A stretch of 64,000 bases of DNA from Hofstenia miamia (Eukaryota; Xenacoelomorpha; Acoela). Positions within the stretch are counted from its first letter, which is position 1; each line of letters begins with the position of its first letter. The translations under genes and the position numbers were made by a program. The stretch spans positions 936,196-1,000,195 of the forward strand of contig SCFE01000062.1 in the NCBI GenBank assembly GCA_004352715.1, in the 5' to 3' direction. The notes beneath the pieces were generated by a model, which did not search any database, was not told the DNA's origin, and saw nothing but the letters and a program-made list of their open reading frames with translations. Below are positions 39,856 through 48,884 of the stretch, piece by piece.

Positions 39856-42800
39856 CATATATGGCTTAAAATTTCGGAAAAAGAATAGAAGTACATCTTA
39901 ATGGAGAAATCTATGAACATCCTCACAAGATTAAACAAATAATTTTAATATCACAGTGAGACTAAGGACAACTAAAGCAGCAGAAGCCATCATTTTTAAT
40001 ATATGAAATATTTAATATTTGAAATAAGCAAGTTAATTTTTTTCAACACTTAGTGTAGTAGTTTTGTAAGGTTATATTTGCCTCAATATTGTATTATGAG
40101 GATGGTCCATAAGTGGTTGAAAAGCAAGAAAGTTTGTGTTTGGAACAATAATAAATTTCATGATTGGACCATTCGAAAATTTCCACACATTATAAACAAT
40201 GATCGTTATCGTATTTTCTTTTTAATTTTGGAAGAGTATTTGCTGGAAGCTTTATGTATATAAATCTATAGCGTAATGAGCACAATTACTGCCCAATGTG
40301 CAATATTCTTACAACTTTTTGGTACTTATATTTATTATATATTAGTTGGAATCACATTCCCTTGGCCAATGTTTCTTTAATTCAAATACTTGCTTACAAT
40401 TCTTAGGCTCACGTTTTCCTAGACTCTGGGAATAACATGCCGAAGCCATTCAGCAATGACCTGTCAATTCACCAAGACCATTTCCTAAAGTTTGTAAATA
40501 TGTTTTGTTTAAATTTCCCGTGAGAATTCTGGTGTGCTTTCGAATGAATGAACTTTACGAGCGCGCTCATTCAACAGAGACAACGGGATAATTCAAGTTC
40601 TCTTAACTCTTCAATAAAACATTTTAGTTTACATTCAATTTTCCAGATAACTAACCATCACCGAATTGTCATACAATTCAAATTTCGTCGTCTGCAAAGA
40701 TGTAAATTGTGCGATTGAAGGCTTGGCTTTCACATGTTGAATGCGTATAGGAGTGGCTTAGTACGCGTCATTTAGCGCTATCTGCTTGAGTTGACATGAA
40801 GGAGGCTTTGTTTTGGCTTGTAATTAATGTCTACATCAGGCTATCGCCAAACATATTTCAAAATAGTTTATTTTATAAATTCGATGACTAATTCACGATT
40901 TCTGTACTGTCTTAAATAGCAATTGACAATCAATTCAAAACGTACCACAGCACTTTGTTAAGAGGATTTTGCGTTCTCTAACTTCTTTTTAAAATGATTT
41001 TAACGTTCTCGTTTGCATTGTACTAATTTCATTTCTTGGTAAAATCTTTCCAATTTCCATATGTGAGCGGAAATGTTTATCAATGCTTAAAAATTTAATT
41101 GCGATTTGTTTAATTAGAAATCTAGATATATGACGTTTTTTTAAAATGCAAAACATATAACGTACTTCAAGAAATTTTCTTGAAAGGTCTGCAATCTACA
41201 TCTGTTGCTGCATGGCTGCAATGCAGTAAACTCATTTTTGCGATAATTAACGTCAGATAATGTCGTTAAACTGTAGTAATTTCCTACTAAGGGAATTTTT
41301 TAACTTTAAACATCCAGGAATTTCTTAACACTCATAACTCATGAACTTGTAAAGATATCCAATATTTAAAAGCTTCACATCGGATACAAGAATGTCTATT
41401 CCCAAACCGTTTTAAAATCGCGCCGACCGCGAATAACTGATGTTACTTTTTGCACTCATGTGGTTCAGGTTTCCTCAATTTTTCAACATTAGATGTGAGG
41501 AGGATTGCAAGGCGGTTAAAGCAATCGGAATTTTGTAACCACTTCTGGGGCAGGAAAATTATTTAACGCAAATATTCCTCATTACACGAGGAACACATTC
41601 GTCAACAGACATTTCAATATCATACCATTTCTAAATTTCCTAATAGGTTTGGAGAGAATTGCTTAAAAACTTGTGCTTAGGATCCAATAAATCCATACAT
41701 GTAGTTGGATGCCTTATAGACATAATAATTTTTTTGGATAAAAAATGTAGTTCTGGACCAATTATTTATGGGATCACAAATTTTTTTCATATGTATTCAA
41801 GATTTGAAATAAACATTTTACTCAAACTGCCATTTTTAAATAAAAGTTAGCTAAAAGGTCACAAGAACTGGGAAATATTTTGATACAAACAAGGTTGCCC
41901 TAGTTCCTTTGAAAATTTATTTCGGAACCTGGATGTAGTTTACCAGGCTAATTCTTTTGTTTTTCAAGTATTGTAAGTGGATAATCCCCTCTTCACTGAG
42001 CTGGTTTTTAATTTTATTGTTTCCACTTTCAAGTATACACGATTTTAATTATTTTAAAATAAAATAAAAAGCGTATTATATTTTATAAAATATTTTCCTA
42101 GAGAATTTAATTTATTCTTTGGGTCGTTGCAAAATTATATCATTCTGGAGTGTTCTACAGTAGCTTGAGATGCTAATGTGTCTATGTATGATATATAGTG
42201 CTAAATATAATTTGTTTATGGTCAAGCTGAAGTCAATATATAGGTCTTCTTTTCATCAATATATATATATATATATATATTTAATTACCATAACAAAGCA
42301 TCTTGTAAGCATAACAATTGTAATAATTAATTAGACATATTTCGAATTTTAGGTACACGCGGGGCCCTAACATTTTACCAAAAAATTAGATTGTTGTTGA
42401 TGTCGTTTTCTGAAATCTTTAAAAGTGGTTAACCGTTGTAAATAATTAAACATTATTTAGTATGACGTTGATCTGCCAAGTGATGATTTTCTGTTTTCGG
42501 ATTTGACCAGGCAATTCGCATCCAATCATTTGACTATGGAAGCTATTCAACAGCACGGAATACTTAAGGTATGTTAACAAAAACTACCAATTAATTATCC
42601 TGTACTTGTATGTCTAAAAATATTGATATTTTTCCCCCTCTATAGTAAATCAACATTTTTTACATTATTTCTTTTAATTCATCAAATCAATATCAGAGCA
42701 AAATCTGTTTACGACCACATACTACTTTTTGTCGACACTTTTCAAGATTTAGATTTAGTTGGAAATCAAGCCCCATGGTGCCAGAATGGCTTCAAATTTA

Positions 42801-44809
42801 CTAAGGATTCTCATGGAAAACGGATATTGTTAGTTATTTAGTTTTCTTTCATTTAATATCTACTTCTTTTGACACCTGTCTTTCGTCTTGTGGACGCTTG
42901 TATTCACGTTTGACACACTATCCTGGCTTCCTCTTGTGAATTAATTTGACATATTTTATTCGATTTTTGTCTCTTGTGACATTAGTATTTTCTTAAAGAA
43001 ATTTATAGCAGACGCCACATTGCAGTTCTTAATATTTATCACTGAAGTACTTTTAGTAATCTAAGAAATCTTCATTTATTTCTCTTCTTGTTCAAGAAAA
43101 GTAAACTCCCATTTAAAGAGAAAGAGTTTGAATTTCATCTGTCAAAATTGTTTGAACTTTTTTGGGAAGCGACGAGTGAATTAAAGAAATTTAATAACGA
43201 CCTGCGAATTCCGTTTTCCATGGGAAATGGTGTGATTTTTGATAACGGAATTTCTGCTTCTCTGCGCAATTTAAATTTGTTTCCCATAACTTATCTTTAA
43301 TTCCAGTCAGTGAGTTTTCCACAAATTTCTTTGTCTACATCAAAGGCTATCAGTATGCCATAATGTTATTTTCGCTGTATTTAGTTAGCCTGATTGCATC
43401 TGGGTTTCCCTTGCAGACGCGTGATTTGCAGAACTTAAATTATTTGTTTAACTAGCTGAGCTTTTAGTTATGCTTAGCAAATTAGCACTCCAGGGAAGGC
43501 ATCTTATAAATATTGAATGACCTCTCCAATATGAATTTACACCTTAAATTTATACATGCTTACTTAAGCAAAATATTTTTCCTCAGGGCTTATAAACATC
43601 AAAGAATATGTATTCCACATTTAAATTGAATATTTAATAAATATCTTCATATTTTTATGGGAATAATTTTGTTTCTTTATTAGCAAAACCACCCTTTCAC
43701 TTCAAATTTTATATTTAGAGACCTTTAAGCACTGGTTAGGGTTAAAATGACCTTAGATTTACAATTGTTTTTAGGATGATGATGCTGACAATACCAATGA
43801 TTCCAAAAGCACATCAAGTCATCATGGAGACAAAGATTCTGGGTTTGGTTATGATTCGAATAAGAATGATTCTACTTCCGAACATGGCGATGGTGATTTA
43901 GGATCAATTAAGCCCAGCACTGATTCTGATTCCAGTGCGGCACGAGCGAAACCTGAGAAACTCTGGTCTTCTTCGACATCCACATCTTCTTTGGATGCCA
44001 ATCTTGTTATGGAAAATATACGCTGTCACACTCAAGCTGCTCAAACACTACGGCCGTTGCAACCTCTCCAGAACTGTCCGAAGTGTGGAGATTCCTTAGA
44101 TGATGAGGGTACGCTGAAAGCTGATGCCAATGCTTTCAAAGAAGAAAAACCAAAACTGCACAGATCTGTGGAGGAGAGGAAGAGAGGCAAGGGTTCTTCA
44201 GAGAAGACATTCTCAAACAAAAAAAGCAAATCTAATAAAAACGTCGTCAAACCTCTTGAAGATAAGTCCTATATGCGAGAGAGTATGGTTTCCATTCCAG
44301 CTCATGCGAAACAATACCGCAGTTACTTACAACTTGTAAAACTGAAAGATGAACTAAGTGTTGCGGATGATAAAATGTCATCCCCTTCATGTGAATGGAA
44401 AGTTAAGATTCGTCCAGACGGAACCCGTTACATAACGAAAGCAACACCTAATCAAACAGAATCCAAAAAATCAAGTCGAGACAGATTGTTAAAAAAGCGA
44501 GCAGATCGTATTAATACTGAGCGTGATTTACTAACTACAGACGACGACGCGGTGTCAGAAATGAAAGCAGGTCGCTATTGGTCACGAAATGAACGGAAAC
44601 GGCAGTTTTTAATGGCACGTGATAGAAAGCTTCGACGTGAACTAATGCTTAAATCTCATCTTGCTACTGTTCGTGAAGATGACAACATTGTTACCATATC
44701 CAGAGCCAAGGCAAACAGCCGACGTTCAGTGCTAGATAGTTATTTCACAATTCAGGAACTAATGACGCATGGAAAGGACAACCCTCTTCTTTCTGTAACA
44801 ACAGTTTGA
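31191..44809 (+). CDS. PDZRN3: PDZRN3/PDZRN4-type RING E3 ubiquitin ligase, 8 coding exons
   Basis: Coding exons: 31191-31868, 33501-33596, 34793-34885, 37197-37369, 39120-39240, 39476-39733, 42461-42568, 43775-44809. All introns are GT-AG and the phases agree, giving 853 residues against about 1040-1070 for the vertebrate proteins. Domains: RING with C20, C23, C35, H37, C40, C43, C55, C58; TRAF/Sina-type zinc fingers about 80-154; coiled coil about 157-225; PDZ1 about 236-321 with carboxylate loop LGFSI; PDZ2 about 388-470 with loop LGLT; acidic Ser-rich linker; conserved C-terminal block containing TTDDDAVSEMK, ending in LSVTTV, a class I PDZ ligand. The family is cytosolic and ubiquitinates signalling proteins; vertebrate PDZRN3 acts on MuSK and Wnt/Dishevelled pathways. 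The role here is inferred from homology. PDZRN3 versus PDZRN4 cannot be settled; LNX is excluded by the C-terminal block. The start is the first ATG after an in-frame stop at 31140-31142. Confidence 0.93.
31869..33500 (+). other. PDZRN intron 1
   Basis: 1632 bp of AT-rich sequence between GTAAGT and TTTAG. No coding remnant or transposon recognised. Confidence 0.85.
33501..33596 (+). CDS. PDZRN3: PDZRN exon 2: start of PDZ1
   Basis: Acceptor TTTAG precedes 33501 and donor GTAACT starts at 33597. Phase 0 at both ends, 32 codons. It encodes the first strands of PDZ1, including the carboxylate-binding loop LGFSI and the GG turn. The family often has an insertion after this turn; here the exon stops two residues later, so the loop is short. 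Confidence 0.88.
33597..34792 (+). other. PDZRN intron 2
   Basis: 1196 bp, GTAACT to TTTAG. Nothing recognisable inside. The sequence just before the acceptor has in-frame stops, which fixes the exon 3 boundary. Confidence 0.8.
34793..34885 (+). CDS. PDZRN3: PDZRN exon 3: middle of PDZ1
   Basis: Acceptor TTTAG ends at 34792, an in-frame stop just upstream forces the exon to begin there, and donor GTAGGC starts at 34886. 31 codons, phase 0. The peptide contains the PDZ core pattern GPIFVTKISANGPA and ends in SILE, which joins directly to ING at the start of exon 4. Confidence 0.88.
35988..36481 (-). mobile_element. Tc1/mariner-type element with about 80-bp terminal inverted repeats, interrupted by an N
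   Basis: The left arm 35988-36067 and the reverse complement of the right arm 36402-36481 match over 80 bases with two mismatches, beginning CAGGGTGCCCAGC. A TA dinucleotide precedes the left end, as expected for this superfamily. The minus strand between them encodes the end of a transposase. The right arm starts directly after the N at 36401, so the rest of the transposase is missing from the assembly. No TA follows the right end, so that junction may be misjoined. Confidence 0.85.
36116..36400 (-). pseudogene. C-terminal fragment of a Tc1/mariner-type DDE/D transposase
   Basis: 95 codons reading out of the N. The segment DWPSKSPDLNVMDYCIWS is the hallmark around the last catalytic acidic residue of Tc1/mariner and IS630-like transposases, which cut and paste DNA at TA sites. 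It ends with GSHFEHFL and a stop shortly before the left terminal repeat, the normal layout. The first two catalytic Asp residues are absent because the sequence is missing, so activity cannot be judged. Which mariner subgroup is not determinable. Confidence 0.85.
37197..37369 (+). CDS. PDZRN3: PDZRN exon 4: end of PDZ1 and linker
   Basis: Acceptor TTTTTAG, donor GTAAGT at 37370. 173 bases, leaving two bases of a Gly codon completed by exon 5. It encodes INGTDLRSATHEEAVNAFKK, the last helix and strand of PDZ1, and then a Thr/Asp-rich linker. The ATHEEAV helix closely matches the family. Confidence 0.92.
37370..39119 (+). other. PDZRN intron 4
   Basis: 1750 bp of AT-rich sequence with GT-AG ends. 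No feature recognised apart from short chance reading frames. Confidence 0.85.
39120..39240 (+). CDS. PDZRN3: PDZRN exon 5: inter-PDZ linker
   Basis: Acceptor TTGTCTAG ends at 39119 and donor GTAGGA starts at 39241. 121 bases restore phase 0. It encodes an acidic Leu-rich linker ending in ELEYE, matching the acidic segment just before PDZ2 in vertebrate PDZRN proteins. Confidence 0.85.
39476..39733 (+). CDS. PDZRN3: PDZRN exon 6: PDZ2
   Basis: Acceptor GTTTAG, donor GTAAGT at 39734. 86 codons, phase 0. Encodes nearly all of PDZ2 in one exon: carboxylate loop LGLT, strand VFVSDIEPDSIAAK, then GDVISQINGKSI and the terminal strand FTLLISRP. It is separated from exon 5 by the smallest intron of the gene, 235 bp. 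Confidence 0.94.
39785..39873. repeat. palindromic TA microsatellite in PDZRN intron 6
   Basis: A (TA)n core is flanked by perfect 20-bp inverted arms: the left arm ends in AAGCCATATATGAA and the right arm begins TTCATATATGGCTT. The whole block could extrude as a long hairpin. Confidence 0.9.
42259..42281. repeat. (TA)n microsatellite in PDZRN intron 6
   Basis: Perfect TA tract about 180 bases before exon 7. Confidence 0.95.
42461..42568 (+). CDS. PDZRN3: PDZRN exon 7: acidic linker
   Basis: Acceptor CATTATTTAG, donor GTATGT at 42569. 36 codons, phase 0. Encodes an acidic then Gln/Met-rich helix-like segment, corresponding to the region after PDZ2 in the family. Conservation is weaker here, so the call rests mainly on splice sites, phase and position. 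Confidence 0.78.
42569..43774 (+). other. PDZRN intron 7
   Basis: 1206 bp between GTATGT and TTTTTAG. It contains a 70-codon open frame (43088-43300) rich in Lys, Glu and Phe, with no family resemblance and no counterpart in PDZRN proteins; I treat it as intronic. Confidence 0.78.
43775..44809 (+). CDS. PDZRN3: PDZRN exon 8: linker, conserved C-terminal block and PDZ ligand
   Basis: Acceptor TTTTTAG ends at 43774 and the reading frame is open to TGA at 44807-44809, 344 residues. It starts with an Asp/Ser-rich low-complexity stretch, has a Cys pair (CPKCG), and then the family's conserved C-terminal blocks: IPAHAKQYRSYLQL, EWKVKIRPDGTRYITK, TTDDDAVSEMKAGRYWS, a Lys/Arg-rich helix, and FTIQELMTHG. 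The last residues are LSVTTV, a class I PDZ-binding motif also present at the end of vertebrate PDZRN3. Confidence 0.95.
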   Translation, partial: DDDADNTNDSKSTSSHHGDKDSGFGYDSNKNDSTSEHGDGDLGSIKPSTDSDSSAARAKPEKLWSSSTSTSSLDANLVMENIRCHTQAAQTLRPLQPLQNCPKCGDSLDDEGTLKADANAFKEEKPKLHRSVEERKRGKGSSEKTFSNKKSKSNKNVVKPLEDKSYMRESMVSIPAHAKQYRSYLQLVKLKDELSVADDKMSSPSCEWKVKIRPDGTRYITKATPNQTESKKSSRDRLLKKRADRINTERDLLTTDDDAVSEMKAGRYWSRNERKRQFLMARDRKLRRELMLKSHLATVREDDNIVTISRAKANSRRSVLDSYFTIQELMTHGKDNPLLSVTTV

Positions 44810-45019
44810 GTGGCAAGGCTCTTAAGGGCGCATGTATTTCTCTATGTGGGGCTGGTCTCCATTCCATGAAAACATCACAAACACTCTGATCCATACAGTG
44901 TAAATTAGATTTAGTTAAATGTTATTTTTATATTTTTAATTTTTAATTTCAAACTTTATTCCTGTTATTTCTTAAATATTGTATGTACGTAGTGTTAACA
45001 GAATTTTGATTATTTTTTN

Positions 45020-45659
45020 CATCCCCTTCATGTGAATGGAAAGTTAAGATTCGTCCAGACGGAACCCGTTACATAACGAAAGCAACACCTAATCAAACAG
45101 AATCCAAAAAATCAAGTCGAGACAGATTGTTAAAAAAGCGAGCAGATCGTATTAATACTGAGCGTGATTTACTAACTACAGACGACGACGCGGTGTCAGA
45201 AATGAAAGCAGGTCGCTATTGGTCACGAAATGAACGGAAACGGCAGTTTTTAATGGCACGTGATAGAAAGCTTCGACGTGAACTAATGCTTAAATCTCAT
45301 CTTGCTACTGTTCGTGAAGATGACAACATTGTTACCATATCCAGAGCCAAGGCAAACAGCCGACGTTCAGTGCTAGATAGTTATTTCACAATTCAGGAAC
45401 TAATGACGCATGGAAAGGACAACCCTCTTCTTTCTGTAACAACAGTTTGAGTGGCAAGGCTCTTAAGGGCGCATGTATTTCTCTATGTGGGGCTGGTCTC
45501 CATTCCATGAAAACATCACAAACACTCTGATCCATACAGTGTAAATTAGATTTAGTTAAATGTTATTTTTATATTTTTAATTTTTAATTTCAAACTTTAT
45601 TCCTGTTATTTCTTAAATATTGTATGTACGTAGTGTTAACAGAATTTTGATTATTTTTT
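45020..45659 (+). repeat. second copy of PDZRN 3' end after single N (likely false duplication)
   Basis: 640 bp that match 44379-45018 at a constant offset of 641, with no difference found by eye. It includes the last coding codons, stop and 3' UTR. The copy starts in mid-codon sequence directly after the N at 45019 and has no start or acceptor of its own, so it is not a separate gene. The pattern fits two overlapping contigs joined without merging. Confidence 0.9.
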
Positions 45660-46724
45660 AGTTTTGTATAACTAGCCTAAAATTAAACTACAATTTGTTG
45701 CATGCAAGTTACAGCTGCCATGTAATCCTCATATAAGCTTTAACTTAAACTATTTTACATATAAATATATTGTATATTAAAATATAATGAGAAGCATTAA
45801 AATTACATCAAAACCTAATTGGTTATATAAATAACATTAAATTCTTGCTTTATTAATTTTTTAATTTTGCTATTTGTTACTTGTGCACTTTCTTATTCTT
45901 TTGGGACAATAATTTTGTCATATTGAAAAATAACTGAAGTTTAAAATAACTATCCAAATTTGGAATAAGTTTTTGAAAAAAAATTGAAGTAAAAACTATA
46001 TTTCAATAATCTCTTAAGGTATAAATTGAAAATAATTTCCAAAATACGGCTTGCAGTATTGATTCCAATGCGGAATAATTTTCTTTTTTATCCTGCATTT
46101 TTTTATTACTAAAACTTTAATTAATGTGGAAGTTTTTTAGTATAAATTACTCTTAATCGAAATGTATTTTTCTGCTATAAGTAATGTATTATAATATACT
46201 AAAGTAGAAATGTGTCGTTAAAATATTTGGAAATTAGTGCATTAGACAGTCCGAAACCAACGACAAAGTTTGTTAGTAAAACGTGCTTACTTGTGTAACG
46301 CATGAAATTTAAAACTAATAATTTAAAAAATTTCTTAAGAATTGGAAAATGAAATCAAATTTTAAGTAAAAGCACAATGCATTATATTAATCCAGCATAT
46401 TAGTGGAGATGGTTGTTTCTGTCGTTCTGATAATTGCCATTGTTATATTAGCGATAAAATAATTTACCTCGTGAAAAAATATTTACTCAAGAGATTTATT
46501 CTGCTCTTTACAAATAACATATCTTCTATGAATTCATTTTCTAATTTAATGGTTTAAAATTTTTTTTAAATATTTGAAACAAATTCATTAAAAATAATTT
46601 AATACATTCCACGAAAACCGAGGCGGGCAAAAATATTTTGAATTCGTTATTTTCTTTTAGAATTACTTCAATAAATAACAAACGTTAAAAATTTTGCTTA
46701 AAATAAATTATTAAGTTTATCTTA
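45660..46724. other. non-coding sequence downstream of the PDZRN gene
   Basis: AT-rich; beyond the candidate polyadenylation signal nothing is recognised. Confidence 0.65.
45682..45687 (+). terminator. candidate polyadenylation signal (ATTAAA) of the PDZRN gene
   Basis: First ATTAAA after the stop codon. No AATAAA or ATTAAA is present between the stop and the single N at 45019. If 45020-45659 is a false duplicate, this site lies only about 230 bases beyond the true stop. Weak call, since such hexamers are common in AT-rich DNA. Confidence 0.25.
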
Positions 46725-47430
46725 ATCTTAAAATGCCTCGAGATTTTTGAAAAATTTTCATGATCATATGATAATCTTAAAACGCTAATAGCTCAAAAAA
46801 TATTACGCTGTACTCATGACAGCACCCATGATAGAAGGGGTCTCCTTTTTTATTTTCGCTTTAAATCCAGCTCTGTCCCATCAAGTCGGACGCAGAAGCG
46901 TTCGGACTGCGCATGACACACGTCAATGGGCTTGGGATATCTTTCCACATATCAAGAGACACTCAAAGTTCTTTGGTTCAAAATTTTATTAAAAAATGTA
47001 TTATATTCAATTAATGTGATATTTAACCCTAAACAGCCCAGAGATTTTTGAACAATTTTCATGATACTATAAAAAAATGTTTAAACGCTTATATATAAAA
47101 ACTATTCAAGCTATGCTCAATCTGAAAGGAGAGTATCCTGTTTCTTTTTCGCTCAATATCTACACCCTTGCTCTGTCCCACCAAGGCGTGCCGTTGCCAC
47201 CTTAATGGCTTTGAAATATCTTTGCACATATCAAGGCTGAGTCAAAATATATTGTTAACAAAATTAGGTAATGCTCCAAAAACATTGATTAAGAATTTAA
47301 ACTGCTTGTCTAACTTTTAAGTCCCGAAAATTGCTGAGATTTACAACAATGCTTCTATGTTCAAATTTGCTTCGATTGCCTGAACTGCATACATTTGAAG
47401 GAGAGTGTACGAAATATACTTTTTGAGATG
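46725..47430. repeat. diverged tandem units of about 300 bp
   Basis: Unit 1 (about 46728-46990) and unit 2 (about 47028-47255) share GAGATTTTTGAA..AATTTTCATGAT, AAACGCT, GCTCTGTCCCA and ATATCTTT.CACATATCAAG in the same order at a 300-301 base offset that shrinks towards the end. A weaker third unit may run to about 47430 (shared GGAGAGT). No reading frame is conserved between units. Confidence 0.7.
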
Positions 47431-48180
47431 AACAATTTACATTCTTTGTTAAAAACAATTACTATATTATTCTGGAAATTTATACAAATTAGAAAAATTT
47501 TTGAAATCTGATGCACATAATTTTTTAAAAAGGCATAACGAAACCCAAATTAGTATTTACTGTAGCATTGATTTATATGTATAATATCTAAGGAAGCTTA
47601 ATTGATATATTTTAAAATTTGCATATACCTTTATATAATAAATGTTAAAAATTTTATTTAAATTTGGAAATATTTCTATTTTGAATACTACTTGGCAGTC
47701 GTTGTCCTTGGAGTGATCTTGTCCGATGACTTCAGGTTTGAATACACGTTAATAGACTTGAGAAAAAGTTTTTTTATCGCCAAAACTGAATGTGAATATA
47801 TTTTTCGGAATTTGGGGATTCTCACCCTAATTCCGAATGATAATGTAAATTTAGCATAATTTAGTCGTGACCGTAATGAATGTGGCTTGCAGGATATATT
47901 CCTGTAAAAAATGAATGAAGCACAATTCAGATAACGATTGGAGTGAAAATTTGTCCAATATTTTCAGCTTTTTCTCTAAATCCTGTTCATGGACAAAAGA
48001 TGTTGGAAGGTTAAATATTTAATTGCTCAATTATTTCAAAATATTCTGCTGAAGAAAACAATAATAACTTGTTTAAATCATTTAACTAAGACGTAGGTGT
48101 TTTTTGAGAAGGACTGTATGCACTTAAAATACCAAATATAATTTAGAAAAATGCCATCATACATTTCAAAGTTTTAAACT
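47431..48180. other. non-coding AT-rich sequence
   Basis: No feature recognised between the tandem units and the Penelope-like element. Confidence 0.65.
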
Positions 48181-48202
48181 TATATATTATATATATATAT
48201 AT
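48181..48202. repeat. (TA)n microsatellite next to the Penelope-like terminus
   Basis: TA-rich tract just beyond the ribozyme-like motif, probably the insertion site of the element. Confidence 0.9.
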
Positions 48203-48214
48203 TTAGAAACAATA

Positions 48215-48285
48215 GTGCTGAGCTTCATATTTAACCGGTTTCGATTTACTAAATTATCATCAGATACACAAATTTTGTGGGAATT
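48215..48285 (-). ncRNA. hammerhead-ribozyme-like motif of a Penelope-like element (degenerate)
   Basis: Minus strand carries CTGATGA (48257-48263), a short stem-loop with ATTT and AAAT arms, GAAA (48239-48242) and then CCGGTT. This is the order of the hammerhead core, and Penelope-like elements are known to carry minimal hammerhead ribozymes in their terminal repeats with a very short ACCGGT stem III. Stem I pairing is weak and stem II has a mismatch near the core, so this copy may be inactive. Confidence 0.5.
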
Positions 48286-48298
48286 TATAAATTTACAA

Positions 48299-48654
48299 TC
48301 AACTACACTTAATATTACAAATATCTAATGCATGCTCTAAAATAAATGTAAAAAAAAACCATTAGTTTTCTGTCTGTTTAATAATTTAGATTTTTCTGCA
48401 TGGTTAATAAATATTGCTTCTGTGATTTTAGTATTTGAGGCTTTCATGATTATATTAAAATTTTCTGGTCTTGGTTGATGTAAATGTGTATAAATTTCTG
48501 ATCTTAGGTGTCCCGAAAGGTGTTCATTAATTCTTGTTATAAAATGCCGCTTAGTTTCTCCGATGTAAGAATATTTGCATTCTTCACAATCATATTTATA
48601 TACAATGGAAAAAACTAGACATTTTTGGATGGTACCTTTGTTCGGGAAAATATC
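48299..48654 (-). pseudogene. GIY-YIG endonuclease domain of a Penelope-like element
   Basis: An open frame without stops for about 118 codons but with no start of its own, so it is a fragment. The signature YSYIGETKRHFITRINEHL contains the YIG tyrosine, the conserved Arg and the EHL motif of GIY-YIG nucleases; a Cys pair (CEEC) precedes it, as in Penelope-like elements. A conserved Glu (TEAIFINH) and Asn follow in the expected place. The domain makes the nick used for target-primed reverse transcription. It is followed at once by the ribozyme-like motif and a (TA)n tract, the normal end of such an element. At its other side it meets a reverse-transcriptase fragment of opposite strand. Confidence 0.88.
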
Positions 48655-48659
48655 CTGAG

Positions 48660-48860
48660 TAATATATTAATGGATGTGTTGAAGAATTGAAGTTCACTGT
48701 TGAAAAAGAAAAATGCAACCAATTGAATTTTCTGGATGTAACAATAACTAACAGTGAAAATGGTTACAAAACATCTCTCTTTATAAAAATAACGGACACC
48801 AGTTTATACATCCCAGCACACTCATATTGCGATCCTAGATATAAAATCAATACAATTAAG
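48660..48860 (+). pseudogene. reverse-transcriptase C-terminal fragment of a Penelope-like element
   Basis: Open frame on the plus strand with NQLNFLDVTITNSENGYKT followed by DTSLYIPAHSYCDPRYK, the FLDV and Y...SxHP-like region downstream of the catalytic core in Penelope-type enzymes. The reading breaks off at 48860, just after TTAA, where piggyBac sequence begins. The last 72 bases are repeated at 51977-52048, where the frame continues uninterrupted. Confidence 0.85.
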
Positions 48861-48884
48861 ATGTGATTATCAGTGGCAGTATAT

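Larger units (their letters stand above)
39734..42460 (+). other. PDZRN intron 6, containing two TA repeats
   Basis: 2727 bp, the longest intron. It contains the palindromic TA repeat at 39785-39873 and a second (TA)n at 42259-42281. No coding remnant recognised. Confidence 0.83.

Noticed and set aside
40078-40263. 61-codon frame in PDZRN intron 6
   Set aside because: Biased composition typical of chance frames, no splice context and no family resemblance.
45127-45450. A separate 107-residue gene identical to the PDZRN C-terminus
   Set aside because: It is an exact continuation of a 640-bp copy that starts directly after a single N and has no start or splice acceptor of its own.
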